A stretch of DNA of 64,000 nt from Krasilnikovozyma curviuscula (GCA_014825775.1 MVAQ01000034.1:62001-126000); one strand, 5' to 3'. Counted from the stretch's first letter, positions 23,036 to 34,059 are shown. Notes: a model not told the origin generated them from the sequence alone. Made by a program: numbers and translations.

Positions 23036-23544
23036 TTATAACCAGATAGCACAGTAGAAAAGAACGAGCCAGCCTACTGCCAGCGCTCCAACGACAATCC
23101 GTCTGTCGAACTCTTTGATAACCTCATTCTCGTTGTCCGTAGGTGACAGAAGCTCAATCAAGTAGGTTCTGCTCGTCTCTTCAATATTCCTGGGTACTCC
23201 ATTTACCAAAACTGTCCTTGTTTCCTTCTCCTCCGGATATTTGGTGACGACGAGGCGTTTAGAGGATGAATTTCGTTTCAAGGCCGGCTTCTCGTTGGAT
23301 GTTGGAGACGGCTGATGAGGCATGTACTGCTGGTACAGATCTGAGAGAGATGTCTTACTTCTCTCAGTCTTTCCCCTCAAAACAGCCACTTGGTCGACTT
23401 TGACGGCGAGAGGAGAAATGGGCGCATTTTTGAGTGCTACAATGATTAATGATTGGCACACCCCGGGAGGGACAGAGGTTCCCATTATTATAACCCAGCA
23501 GGTAATTCAACTTTAGAAATACTCATTGGATCTTCTATCTTCAT
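23036..23544 (-). CDS. hypothetical tail-anchored membrane protein
   Basis: I do not recognise the family. The body is polar (SLSDLYQQYMPHQPSPTSNE, KRLVVTKYPEEKETRTVLVN) and the C-terminus is a single hydrophobic helix, RRIVVGALAVGWLVLFYCAI, ending WL, so it is probably tail-anchored with the N-terminus in the cytosol. Two starts are possible. The model given begins MKIEDPM and splices (GTATTT donor, TTGTAG acceptor) to TLKNAPISPLAVKVDQ. The unspliced alternative begins at 23485 with MGTSVPPGV. Its promoter is shared with SVF1, which is divergent about 100-165 bp away. A 3' UTR intron follows the stop. Confidence 0.5.
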
Positions 23545-23649
23545 AGTTACCTAAAAATTATGGTGGGAAACTGCCAACTTCGACCTGTGGCTCCTCGTCA
23601 TCACCAAGGCGCAGGTGTGTGTCCAACTCCCACTCGCCATCCTTTCATA

Positions 23650-25540
23650 ATGTCGTGGTTTTCAGCAGCTAAAACAGTTGACCCATCAGCTCCAACGTTC
23701 CACCCTGTGGCTTACTCTGCAGAGAAGCCAACTGATTCAGTCACGTCGGACGATATATTTGGCCCTCTGTCTGATTCTGATACCGACTGGGTCTGCGAGA
23801 CTAACAAGGGATTCATCACAGAGACGCAGAACTTCTACTCAGTCCTCTCCGATGGCTCGTGGATCATGCTCCAGATCATCTTCTCCAATACTGGGTCAGT
23901 CTGATGTACTTAACTAGAGGCCAGGGAGGGCGATGCGGCGGGAATCCAGGCGAAGAGGAGTGCGAAAACTGACAGTGTGCAACTCTTGTTTTCTCAGTAT
24001 CATGTTTGTGCCTCCTCAGATACAATATGTCTACAAGAGATGGGATCCAAAGACCAACGACGTCCTCTGGAAGAGTATTAACATAACCAACTTCGTTGCT
24101 GATGGAAAAAATATCAAGTCTGATCAAGTGGTACGTCTCCTTTTCGTCATCTTATCTCTCTGGCTGCCCTTCAAGTTCGTTTGGCGAGCTTATTCATGAT
24201 GTTTTGTATCCCGGACATAGACCATCAAGCACACCGGCTCAGCAACTACTGGTGAAACTTATACTATTAACGCTAGCCTTGCAGCGGATTTGCAAATTTC
24301 AGTGACAATGGTCAGACCAGCTGATGTGCCAGGTTTCAAGGTTGGGAAGGGTGAGAAGGGAGGAATGTCGTTTTATGGTCCAGCCGCTGCTTCTGAAGGT
24401 TTCGTTGTCCAGTCAGTATATTGACCCCGCGCCGCACTTGCCTCACTTGTCCACGCTTAGTGTGTTTTGCTGATAATCCGTCCTTCCGCCTGGTCATTTC
24501 ATAGCCGGTTCCTACCTGTGTTGACTTCTTCTGGGCTGATTATGCAAAAAGGTAAGGCTATCACGGCTGACGGTGAAGCTACATTTGTCCACGCCGTACA
24601 GGGAATGAGACCCAACCTGGTAAAGCCTTTATCCATCTTTTTTTATTTCCTTGACTCAAATTATACTACAAGCACTGATTTCTCAACGCTTATATCTGGC
24701 AGACCGCTAGAAGATGGAATTATGCCTACTTCGCGGCACCTTCAACGAGAGCCATTATGATGGAACTCACCACTAATGTGAGTTTCTTTTTCACCGGCTG
24801 CAAACGCGTTGACGCTATCGAATACATTAACTGACATTTCATCCTTACTTCTGTCAGGACGAGCATGGAGTCGAAGGAAAGGGCAAGGGACGCAACAAAG
24901 TAAATGTCGGCTGTCTGGTCATTGATGGGTAAGGACACACCTCCTTTCTTGACTGTCCAAGGCAGTTCGTACCAATTTATGCTTCACTGACGAGTATTCT
25001 TTTTTCCTCTGGGGTAAACTCCGCCTCCTGCAGTAAGCTTACCGTGATAACCAACGAGACTGTGATCCCCGGACGAACTTCATCTTCTCCAATGGTCTCC
25101 AAAGCTACTCACTTCGATCCCATCAATGATGCCGATACTGGAGGATACCCAGCGCCTACCAGAATAGACTTTGAATGGTCTGGGCCTGCCTTGGGCTCCA
25201 AAGAAGTTTACAAAGCTGACTTGAGCGTTCCTGTTGGAATCACTCAGGGCGAGAAAGGCCTGATTGAGAAGATCAACGTGTTGGCAGAGATTCCTTATTT
25301 GGTTAGAAAGGTCGTCATTGTAGTCGCATCAACCAATCCTTACATTTACCAGTGGGTCTACGCTCCCTTTCCTTCCTATCATTCTTCTTTCAGAATTTCC
25401 ATCATTTCTCTGACTTCCTTCTGTCTATCTCTGCCGGTAGATACTTCAACCCTGCCACTCTTACCCTTACCGCTCCAGGCCAAGAGCCAAAGCCTATTCC
25501 TGGCCACCTCTTCAACGAAGCAACCTTCATCACAGAATAA
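23650..25540 (+). CDS. SVF1: survival factor SVF1
   Basis: About nine exons. The ATG gives MSWFSAAKTVDPSAPTFHPV; an in-frame upstream extension is ignored. Conserved blocks include SDTDWVCETNKGFITETQNF, WIMLQIIFSNTG, FVHAVQGMRPNLTARRWNYA, DEHGVEGKGKGRNKVNVGCL, RIDFEWSGPALGSKEVYKAD and ASTNPYIYQYFNPATL, followed by the final LFNEATFITE. This is the Svf1 lipocalin-like fold (two beta-barrels). In yeast Svf1 supports survival under oxidative and cold stress and moves ceramides from the ER to the Golgi. Its N-terminal helix, which in yeast binds membranes, corresponds to MSWFSAA here. Introns are short and clean. The gene is divergent from the tail-anchored protein gene. Confidence 0.9.
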
Positions 25541-25730
25541 AGTTATACCCAGTCACTTTCTCATCCTCAGCATCCGTCCAATTGACCTAACTTACCCCAC
25601 GCCAATGGTTGCATCTAATCTAGTTTTTTATTATCATTTTTCTTAATATAATCTTCACTATACTCTACTAGCCGCAATAAAACAGCCTGTATTCGCATTG
25701 CTATACTTAACACGGGGTGGCATGTGAAAT

Positions 25731-25764
25731 TGGCAAGATTTGCAAGATTTGCCAGATTTGCAGA
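25731..25764 (+). repeat. Short tandem repeat (unit TGCAAGATT) in the BRF1 promoter
   Basis: About 3.5 imperfect copies of TGCAAGATT lie about 130 bp upstream of the BRF1 start. They could be a protein-binding cluster or simple slippage. Confidence 0.7.
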
Positions 25765-25888
25765 GAAATATGACCGCCCCCGTCCCAAACAAACAAGCCT
25801 TGGGTCAGGTTGGCACCAACCAAAACTTTCAGTACCACAGAATAGGTGCTGTCTGGGCTCTGTAGGGCTATCATCAAGCTCTCTCACT

Positions 25889-28253
25889 ATGGTGAGTTGA
25901 ATCCATACGTTATGTCTCAGCCTCTACCCTAGTCTGACCCAAATCTTCGTTTGTCCCTTCGCCCTTCTCGTGCCTGTGGTTTCCCTTTTCCCATTTAATA
26001 GCCCAGGTGTGTTGCGTGTGGTTCGACTACGATCGAGTTCGATGCTACTGCTGGTTCATCGTTCTGTGCAACATGTGGTGTCGTTTTGGAGGAGAACACA
26101 ATCGTTGCAGAAATATCTTTTGGAGAAACCTCTGGCGGTGCGGCCATGGTTCAAGGCTCTTTCGTTTCAGCTGACGCCAGTTAGTAGCAACTACTTTCTC
26201 CGTAAGATAAGAATTAAATGATAACTGACAGTGTCTTGGTGCCTGTCTGTAGCTGGTGCGAGAATGGGTGGCCCTTTTGGTAGAGGCATCGGAGAGTCTT
26301 CGAAAGAGAATGCTATCAAAAATGGTACGCAAACTGTCCACTTGCGGTATTTCTTCCAGATAACTGACAATTTGACTGCCAATCGTCTTTCAGGAAAAAT
26401 CAAAATCAAGCAGCTTGCTCAATTTATGCGCTTATCAGAGCGATTAGGAGACGCTGCTCAGCGATGGTTCAACCTCTGCGTTACCACAAGATTCATTCAA
26501 GGTCGAAGATCTCAATACGTCATTGCAGCTTGTCTCTATGTGGCTTGCCGAATGGAGAAGACCCACCACATGCTGATTGACTTCAGTGACGCCTTGCAGG
26601 TTTGTGTCCAGTATTTAGGAAGTAGGTGGAGTGAACTGATGATTACGTTCTTGACTCTTCTTAGATCAATGTCTTCGTTCTTGGTCATACATACTTAAAA
26701 CTTGTCAAAGCACTCAGCCTGAAACTGCCAGTCATGGATCCCTCCATCTACATATCCAGATTCGCTGGCTTGCTCGAATTCAAGGACGAGACTCAAAAGG
26801 TTGCAACAGACGCCGTTCGACTGGTCCAAAGATTTAAGAGAGATTGGATGGAAACAGGTCGTCGTCCAGCAGGAATCTGTGGAGCATGCCTCTACCTCGC
26901 GGCTCGAATGAACAACTTCAGACGAAGCGTCGAAGAAATTGTTCAAGTTGTCAAGATTGCAGATGTTACCCTCCAGAAGCGATTGGACGAGTTCAAGCAG
27001 ACAGCGTCTGGCGCTCTTACTGTGGAACAATTCAGAACTCAGTGGTTAGAGGACACGGAACAACCACCAATTGTCAAGGCCCAGGCAAGAATGGCGATGA
27101 AGCTGGCGAAGAAGTTGCAGGGCAAGGGCAAAGCTAAGGCTGAAGGGGATGAAGATGAAGCAGATGGTGAAAGTGATGGCGCTTCGACAGTTGCAGGATC
27201 AGGTAGCGTCAGATCAACGCCTGGTCCTTCGCCAATTCGACCTGTCTCATCTTCACCCGCACCATCAAACTTCGAACTGTTCGCTGTTGACCCTTTTTTG
27301 GAAAGTGGACTAGCAGCTGGTGGTGATGATGACGATGACATGATTCATAATGCAGTCACACAAGAAGTATCATCATTTCTTCATTCTGACCAAGGTGAAC
27401 TACTCGACAACGAACTCACAGAAGCTGAAGAGAGACGTAGAAGAAGGGAAGAAGAAATGCGTTTGCGATATCATGGCGAAGAAGGAAAGGAGTTGGAAGG
27501 GCTCGATGAGGAGGAGTTGGATGGATTCTTGCTCAGCGCAGAGGAGGTCAAAATCAAAACGAGACTCTGGGTCGAATTCAACAGAGATTACTTGGAGAGA
27601 CTGGCGGCTAAGACGTTGAAGGAACAAGGAGAAGCCTCTTCTACCCAAGCAGCTCCCAAAAAGGTGAGCTGATTGCAGTTTCTTTCTATTCGTTATTCAG
27701 TACTGCTACTGATCCGTACGTTCTTCAGCGTAAACGCAAACCAAGAGATGGTGCATCCGCCCGTGCAACAACACCAGCTGAATCCACCCGTTCATTGATC
27801 CAAACCAAGAAATTCAGTAAGAAAATTAATTATAAGGCTATCGAGGGATTGTTTGACAACACTGATCTCAAGAGGATGACTTCTCAAACTCCTGCACCCG
27901 AGTCTGAGAAAGGAAACGATACCGACAAAGAGATCGACTGTGAGTGACTTGTGCATAATCTTCTTTCTCATATTGTCTGACATTCTTGATCTTTTTTTTT
28001 AGATGAACATCCTAACGAAAAATCTGATGAAGAGACTTTCGAAATTGTCGAAGAAAAATCCGACGATGAAGAAGGCGATTCGCCGAGCAAGCGAGCTCGT
28101 CGCCCATCAACATCGACCAAGGGAGGTCAGACCGATGCAGAAGATGAAGAAGCTCGTTCTGATGGTGGTGATGATGATGAGCATGTCTCCATGTTCAAGA
28201 GAAATCCCGTGGATGATGATGATGTAGGTGGAGGAGATGACTATTGGGACTAG
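25889..28253 (+). CDS. BRF1: TFIIIB subunit BRF1
   Basis: The coding part of exon 1 is only the ATG (25889-25891), followed by a GTGAGT intron. Exon 2 at 26002 has an in-frame TAG just upstream, so this ATG is needed. The product begins MPRCVACGSTTIEFDATAGS and carries the zinc ribbon CVAC...CATC. Next come two cyclin-fold repeats of the TFIIB type (AQRWFNLCVTTRFIQGRRSQ, VIAACLYVACRMEK; RPAGICGACLYLAARMNNF). An acidic linker follows, then the BRF1 homology block KKFSKKINYKAIEGLFDNTD that contacts TBP, and an acidic C-terminus ending DYWD. BRF1 recruits RNA polymerase III to tRNA and 5S genes together with TBP and BDP1. At least seven exons join in frame. Confidence 0.92.
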
Positions 28254-28420
28254 AGTGTAAGCACTGAGCTTGTCCCTTGCCGATACCCTGGTGGAGCTCA
28301 TGCTTTACTCATAGATGTATGCGCATTAATTTGGTTGTTATATAATTTTGTGTTGTTTATAAACTTATGGCCACTGTCGTCCGCAAGTGCTTCAGCCGTC
28401 GTCGCAGTATACTGGCCCTC

Positions 28421-29780
28421 CTACCATTCGTCACTGAACTCGACGGTCAGCTGATTCCAGTACTGCAGCATCTCCCTTCCTTCAGGTGAAGTATCAGCTC
28501 TTCTCAGCCGAAGCATGTCCTCGAAGATGTCCTTCATGTCCTTGACATCAGCCACTCCCACACCCGTAGATCGAGTTGGAAGCACCAACATTTTCAGCAT
28601 GTTATATCCTCTACTAATCAGTCGGCTCAATCCTACTATTTCCCACATTATGGTGTCTCTGCTGGGGACGGTGATAGGAGCTGTGGAATCTGGCGATTGA
28701 TGGGACGGTATCAGCTGGCGTTGGTACTGCTGCATGGTCTGATTATTCAACTGCCGAAGCTCCACCTTCTGGATGGCAATCCTTCTTAATTTGGTACACT
28801 GCTCGTACGAATGGAGCCAGCTGGTAGCATCGATCAACCAAACAAAAGAGGCTTCTTCTGTTTTGTTCCAGCTGATCAATTTCCCACCTTCCTGTTGCTC
28901 AAATTCATTCTCGTGAGTGATCTGATCTGTTTTGAATTTCACAGGAGAGAAAGAGTAGGTGCCCATGGTGGTCTTCGTGAAGCATCGAAGGAAGCTGATG
29001 TTACTACTCTTTGTAAGATCGATGCGAAGATCAAGAGTTTTCAGGTTCTTGAACAGCCGTGCTGGCGGTTTGAATGGATTGCTGTTCCCCAACGAGATAA
29101 TATGGTTTCTGTTTGTGACCGTAAAATATTTGTCGGTCCCAAGAACTGAAGCCGGGCTCTGCGAGGAGCTGAGGCTGAAACCGGGTGCAAGCTTAAACGT
29201 TTCAACCTGGGAAGGGAAGGTTGAATAGTCTAAACACACATTTACATCGCGAGAAACTCACACGCTCAAAGCTGGGACCTTTCCATTCCATGTATTTCTC
29301 TCTATTCGTGCTCACATCTCTTCCCTCTTTCCACCGCTTGGTATTTAGACCGAAAAACCTCTTGAAACCCTCGACGTCCTGAATCACCACCGTCTTTCCA
29401 GCTATTACAGGCTTCTCTCCCAGTAAAGAAGTCCACTTCTTCGAGACCAGCAAGCAAGAAAGCGGGATTTCGTTGAGGTAGGTAAATATTTCAAGGGTGA
29501 TTTCTTCGGGAAATCTGGGTATCAGAGCGTCTTTATCAAATAGTAACCCTGGGATTGAAGGGATACCGTCATTTGCTGGACGAGTGGTTGAATTCAAGTT
29601 ACTGAAGTCTTCATCCATGATATCTGAACCTAAGTCACTGTTGTTGAACTCTGAGGGCTGGAGATAGGAGAGAAGTAAATCCCTGCTTTTAGAAACAACC
29701 AACATCCATTCAGCTGTACTTACCGCGTAGGATCCTTCACTATCGGAATCTAGATCCACATCCGATTGAGTGTCAGACAT
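28421..29780 (-). CDS. F-box-like hypothetical protein
   Basis: Two exons joined by a GTGAGT intron near 29240-29265. The start gives MSDTQSDVDLDSDSEGSYAV, an acidic head. A short F-box-like segment, PRFPEEITLEIFTYLNEIPL followed by SCLLVSKKW, suggests binding to Skp1 in an SCF ubiquitin ligase. The rest (TVVIQDVEGFKRFFGLNTKR, LFKNLKTLDLRIDLTKSSN, DVKDMKDIFEDMLRLRRADT) has no repeat structure that I recognise, though LRI-type strands occur. A GTAAGT sits in frame early in exon 1 (after EGSYA). Removing the possible 38-41 nt intron would break the frame, so I kept it as coding. F-box assignment is moderate; the target is unknown. Confidence 0.6.
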
Positions 29781-30069
29781 TCTGCTACGATTTTCAGGTG
29801 AGTATGAATATGTTGTTGTTTGGCGGCAAACAATGCAGATAAGCGGTCTCGCGAACTGGCTTGTGTCTTAACTTAAGAGGTTGACACTCTCAATACTTTT
29901 TTCTTTTGCTGCTTGCTCAAATTTTCTCTGCAGTAGTTACTTGCAACGTAGAAGTAGGGGGGGAAAGGTTCATGAAATTCATAGCTAATTTTTTCTTCAT
30001 TTGATTGCGTCACATTGCCTTAACACTTTCGTTGACAGCCAGTTCATCATGGTCGTAAGAGTTTGTTAT
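29781..30069. other. Intergenic between F-box-like and DDR48-like genes
   Basis: A spacer of 289 bp on which both neighbours are read from the minus strand. It holds the promoter of the F-box-like gene and the 3' flank of the DDR48-like gene. A G-tract (GGGGGG) and T-rich runs are the only visible features. Confidence 0.35.
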
Positions 30070-31161
30070 TTAATAGTCGTTGTTGTTGTTTCCACCGTAG
30101 GAATTGGAGTTGGAGTTGGAGTTTCCGTATCTGTGGATAGGATGTGAGCGATGAGCGACGCTTGAGGGGACGGAGGCGATGGGAACTCACGAATTATCAT
30201 TGGAAGATCCGTACGAATCGTCGTTGTTGGAATTGCCAACCTTTCCATGGGTAACTTTTCCAAGGAGATCTGAAGAATGGAACATTACAGGTCAGCAGAG
30301 AGTCACAAAATAACAGGAGATGGAGCTCGTACTCACCCTTGGCTTTGTCCTTTAGTCCGCCGCCAGAGTTGTTGGAGTCGTTTCCGTACGAGTTGTCGTC
30401 GTTCCTAGAGGAACCGTACGAGTTATCGGAGGATCCATATGATTCGTTGTTAGAAGAGCCGTAGGTATCAGAGTTAGAGTTTCCTCCAAACCCTCCAGAC
30501 TGCCCACCCTGGCGCTTTTGCTCTCCACCACCGAATCCCCCACCACCAGATTGTTGTTGGCCGTAGGATGAGTCGGTGTTACCGCCGAATCCACCACCTG
30601 AGGATTGCTGGCCGAAAGAGGAGTCGGTGTTTCCTCCTCCGTATCCACCGCCTCCGGATTGTTGACCGTAAGTGTCAGTGTTGCCTCCGTATCCCCCTGA
30701 GGTTTGGTTACCACCGAAGGAAGAGTTATCGCTAGAACTGAAGTTACTGGAGATGAGATGGGACGAGGGAAAGTTAGTATTGGCTTCATCACATGCAAGA
30801 CGCTGCCAAGCTCAAGGCAGCTACCGAAGCTTCGAACTACTCACTCGTTGGTGTTGGATGCAAAGCCAGCCTGTCCGCTTCCGTAGCTGTCGGTGTTTCC
30901 ACCGAATCTGAAGAGAGATCGATATAGAGAGCAACGCATCAGAACGAGGTCGGGGTCCCGCTGCTGTGTATTGAGATGGGCAAACAAAAAAAAACTCACC
31001 CTCCTCCTCCAGCTCCTCCCTGGAAGTTGCTAGATGAGTCGCGTCTGGTACAGAGTGGGAAGATTCAGGAAGATCAGCATCGTATTCACATCAGATGGCA
31101 CTGAATGAGAGAGATGGGGAGAGGAGCGATGGAAGACTTACTCTCCTCCGTATCCTGACAT
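30070..31161 (-). CDS. DDR48-like Gly/Asn/Ser-rich stress protein
   Basis: Six exons. The start gives MSGYGGE, then RDSSSNFQGGAGGG, GFGGNTDSYGSGQAGFASN, and a long exon of imperfect repeats: a GGYGGNTDTYGQQSGGG-type set followed by a DSYGSSNN-type set (SSNNESYGSSDNSYGSS). The end reads GGLKDKAKDLLGKVTHGKVG, then NSNNDDSYGSSNDNSYGNSN and DY. DSYGSSN repeats are the hallmark of yeast Ddr48, a stress-induced, DNA-damage-responsive protein. Almost no hydrophobic core is present, so it is probably intrinsically disordered and may phase-separate. The phase-1 intron after KDKAK matches those in the genes at 12.4 and 32.1 kb. A TATA box lies 108 bp upstream of the ATG. Confidence 0.78.
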
Positions 31162-32059
31162 GATGAGTGATATGAGTAGGTAAAGTAAAAAGGGGTTTGA
31201 ATGAGTTGGTTATAGGCGTTGTGGTTGTTGGAGATTAAAAAAAAAAGGAGACCTGTGACTTGTTATATAGGGCGCTGTCGACGAAGACTGCGAATCATGA
31301 CATCGCGATGGCGTGCAGAAGAGTCACTCCCTCGCATGAAACAACGTTACCCGACGAACCCAAAACCGCCCCACGTTCGTACTCCCTCAGCCCAAACGGG
31401 TCATTCGCAGCACGTCCCCACCTCTCAGCGTCTGGTACAGTTCGCATCGGCCAGTCTAGAGCGGTAGAGGTCGCGAGTCCGCGCGCCTCGCAGGGTGGGT
31501 GGCGTGCGCGGGTATAAATAAACTTCGTCATGCCACCCAACTCCATCTCATCATTGGTACGTTGGTAGTCGGTCCCCCCCATCTTTTTCATCATATTCAT
31601 CATATGGATTCTTCTAGAGTATGTGGTGCGTCGCTTCGCAGTCCAGGCTGGCCCACAGCTACCCGGGGTACTGGGTCATCGGCACCACTAGTGCGAGATG
31701 CTGTCATCATTTTGGGTTCACACCATCTCGTCTATTATTCAATCTTTCAATCTGCTAAAAGACAAACTAAGGCAGGCTTTCTGGGTGAGAAAGTAGCCTG
31801 CTCTTCGAAGAAGGAAAATAAATGAAACCGAAAAAAAAAAAACAATTACACTGCTGTTGCTGCGATGAGATGGAAATCAAACCGCGAAGCGCTAGGAAAG
31901 ACACCTTTCACAATATCTGAAAGGGAGAATAGAATAATTCGCCGTTTGTAGAACTATGAAACTTCGTTACAAAAAAGATCACGTGACGAGAGAGTATTGC
32001 AATTCGTGACAGACACGCCGTTGGGCGGATTGAGAGAGATGGGAAGGAAAGGAAGCTTT
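31162..32059. promoter_or_regulatory. Promoter of the DDR48-like gene and 3' flank of its neighbour
   Basis: Nearly 900 bp without a convincing gene. A TATA box is listed separately. A GC-rich stretch at about 31300-31510 is followed by a plus-strand TATAAATA near 31513 with no clear plus-strand gene behind it. Length and composition suit a strongly regulated promoter. The open frame at 31499-31825 lacks coding character. Confidence 0.4.
31263..31269 (-). promoter_or_regulatory. TATA box (TATATAA, minus strand)
   Basis: TATATAA on the minus strand ends 108 bp upstream of the DDR48-like ATG, the same spacing as in the related gene at 12.4 kb. Confidence 0.55.
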
Positions 32060-33006
32060 TCAATAGTGGTCACCTCCAGAGTGACCAGACATCTTGCCTC
32101 CAGTGACTTTACTGAACAGTCCTGGAGGGGAACAAAAATAAATAAATAAAAAATAAAAAATCAGCGCCTGCACCGCGTCTCTTTGTGGGGAAGGAATTGA
32201 ATCATCAATCACCTTCAGCTTTCTGCTTCAAACCTCCTCCTCCAGAATTCAAACCAGCTCCACCTCTCTCCATTCCGCTTTTGCTACCCATCCCTCCAGA
32301 GGAAGTATTGTAGCTAGTTAAGTAATACGTGAACACACAACGGGCAAGAGGCAAAGGACCATGCTTGAACTCACACATCCCCTCCTGAGCCTCCCATTTC
32401 GTCAGACATTCCGCCCGAAGGCATACCTCCTCCATAGGTCTGATCTCTGTAACCGCTCGCGTTATGATATCGTTTCAGAAAAACTATCAAGTAATCGATG
32501 CAGGTAGGATCCTCGCTCGCGACGTACCTCTCACTGCTGATTCCTCCAGAGCCTCCCATACCACCTTGCATACTGAATCCTTGCATACCACTACCACCAC
32601 CACTAGCCATGGACCTTCATGAGGCGACGCCATGGAAACCCACGCAATGTCAGCAAGACATCGATGCAAATGCCACACACAAGAGTGACACACTCACGGG
32701 TCAGTTTCCCCCATTCCACCGCCCATAGCTCCCCCCATAGATTCTTGGCCATAGTTTTTGCCACCAGTGCTGAAGAAAGACGAAGCGGCGCTGAGAGACA
32801 GGTCGGGATGGAGAGATGGACACGAATCAAGAGATGAAGATGGACTCACTTTTCGCTTCCTCCGGTCATACCACCACTGCCACCCATGTTGCTTTGGTTC
32901 ATGTTGTCACTGATAAGAAGGAAAGAAGTGTTCAGAAGAGTCTAAATGCGTTGAGATGATGGATGACGACGAGCTGAGATGGGACGTACTCTTGATATCC
33001 AGACAT
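32060..33006 (-). CDS. Gly/Met/Ser-rich protein, paralogue of the DDR48-like neighbour
   Basis: Seven exons. The start gives MSGYQD, spliced to DNMNQSNMGGSGGMTGGSEK. Next come GGKNYGQESMGGAMGGGMGE, SMASGGGSGMQGFSMQGGMG, DQTYGGGMPSGGMSDEMGGS and NTSSGGMGSKSGMERGGAGL, ending GGGGLKQKAEGLFSKVTGGK and MSGHSGGDHY. It is low complexity throughout, Gly- and Met-rich instead of the Asn/Tyr-rich neighbour. The MSGY start, the GGLKxKAx(G/D)L motif with a phase-1 intron inside it and the DY-type end argue for common origin with the adjacent gene. One acceptor is the unusual ATGAAG. A TATA box lies 113 bp upstream of the start. Function is unknown; a stress role is inferred from its relative. Confidence 0.75.
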
Positions 33007-33112
33007 TGCTGTTGTGTATTGTTTTAGTGATGGAAAATTGAAGAGAGCTTGATTTCACGTTTGTCTTCAGGGATGTGGTTCAATGGAAAGTTATCTTTTG
33101 AGACGGGTGTCG

Positions 33113-33119
33113 TTTTATA
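33113..33119 (-). promoter_or_regulatory. TATA box (TATAAAA, minus strand)
   Basis: TATAAAA on the minus strand ends 113 bp upstream of the Gly/Met-rich gene's ATG, close to the 108 bp seen at its two relatives. Confidence 0.5.
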
Positions 33120-34030
33120 GCTTGGGCTGGTTGGGCAGGAGCTTGTTCAGACAGGTGACGGCGAGACTGCGAATTGACTCTCAACGCGTCGTCACACTCA
33201 CCGCATTCAAGAGAGGACGACGACAAATGCAGGTTTCAGAGTCTGCTCAGAATGGACTGAATGGTATGTTGCCGAGATCGAGCGGGGACGCGTTGGAGGG
33301 GGAAAAAAGCAGCGCGATAGCGTATTGGTGTACTGAGGAATTGAAGCGAAGCTGTACCGACACCATCATATAAGAAAGCTATCAGAATAAAGGGAAAAGC
33401 TGGACCAGTCCCAGCATCCGGGAAAAAACAAGCTCAGGAGTGAGAACAGATCAACTTCAAACGATACGATCTGAGTCTACTGGAGCCCAAGTCTTTCGAC
33501 TTAAAACCTGATGGGCACCAACAACCTTGTCCTTTATTATAGAAAGAGCCATCTGCTGACGAGTGCATCAGCATGGCGTCGGCACCGATAATGTTCAAAA
33601 TCCTGCCCCACACCTCCACCCATTCTCTTTCTCTTGCTTCTCTCATATTTCCTTAGCACAGTCAGACAGAAAAGACCGATGTCCTCTGCAGAGCTATGTC
33701 GAAGCAACGGTCTTTCTAACAATGAGTGTACAACCACTGCACCGAAGTATCACTCTGAAATCCGTCAGATCGTCTTTCACGAGTAACAATAGCTCCTCCT
33801 AGTTCACCTTATGACTTCTGTTGCTTTGAAAAAAACACAATTGCACCAGAATTAATTCAGCAGGCTCGCAGACGTACTTATAGTTCCGTTCTTCAACCAG
33901 TAATCCCTTTAATACATTGGCCACGCTGTTCTAGATCGGGAACTGGTGGTGCCACAGGGGAAGAATGGCAGGCGCGCCTTGAAAGGGGCGAAGCCGACGA
34001 GACACCCTTCTCGCTTCCTTTCACCTCCAT

Positions 34031-34059
34031 AAAAGAAAGAAACAAAGAAAGAAAGAAAA
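34031..34059 (+). repeat. GAAA simple repeat
   Basis: An imperfect (GAAA)n tract lies in the long intergenic region. It is a common microsatellite type and no role is evident. Confidence 0.7.

Noticed and set aside
29690..29740. Intron after EGSYA in the F-box-like gene (GTAAGT donor)
   Set aside because: Removing 38 or 41 nt would break the frame leading to the F-box segment, while the unspliced frame stays open.
31499..31825. 108-codon plus-strand frame preceded by TATAAATA
   Set aside because: Composition looks random, no family features or introns, and it begins from a region better explained as promoter.
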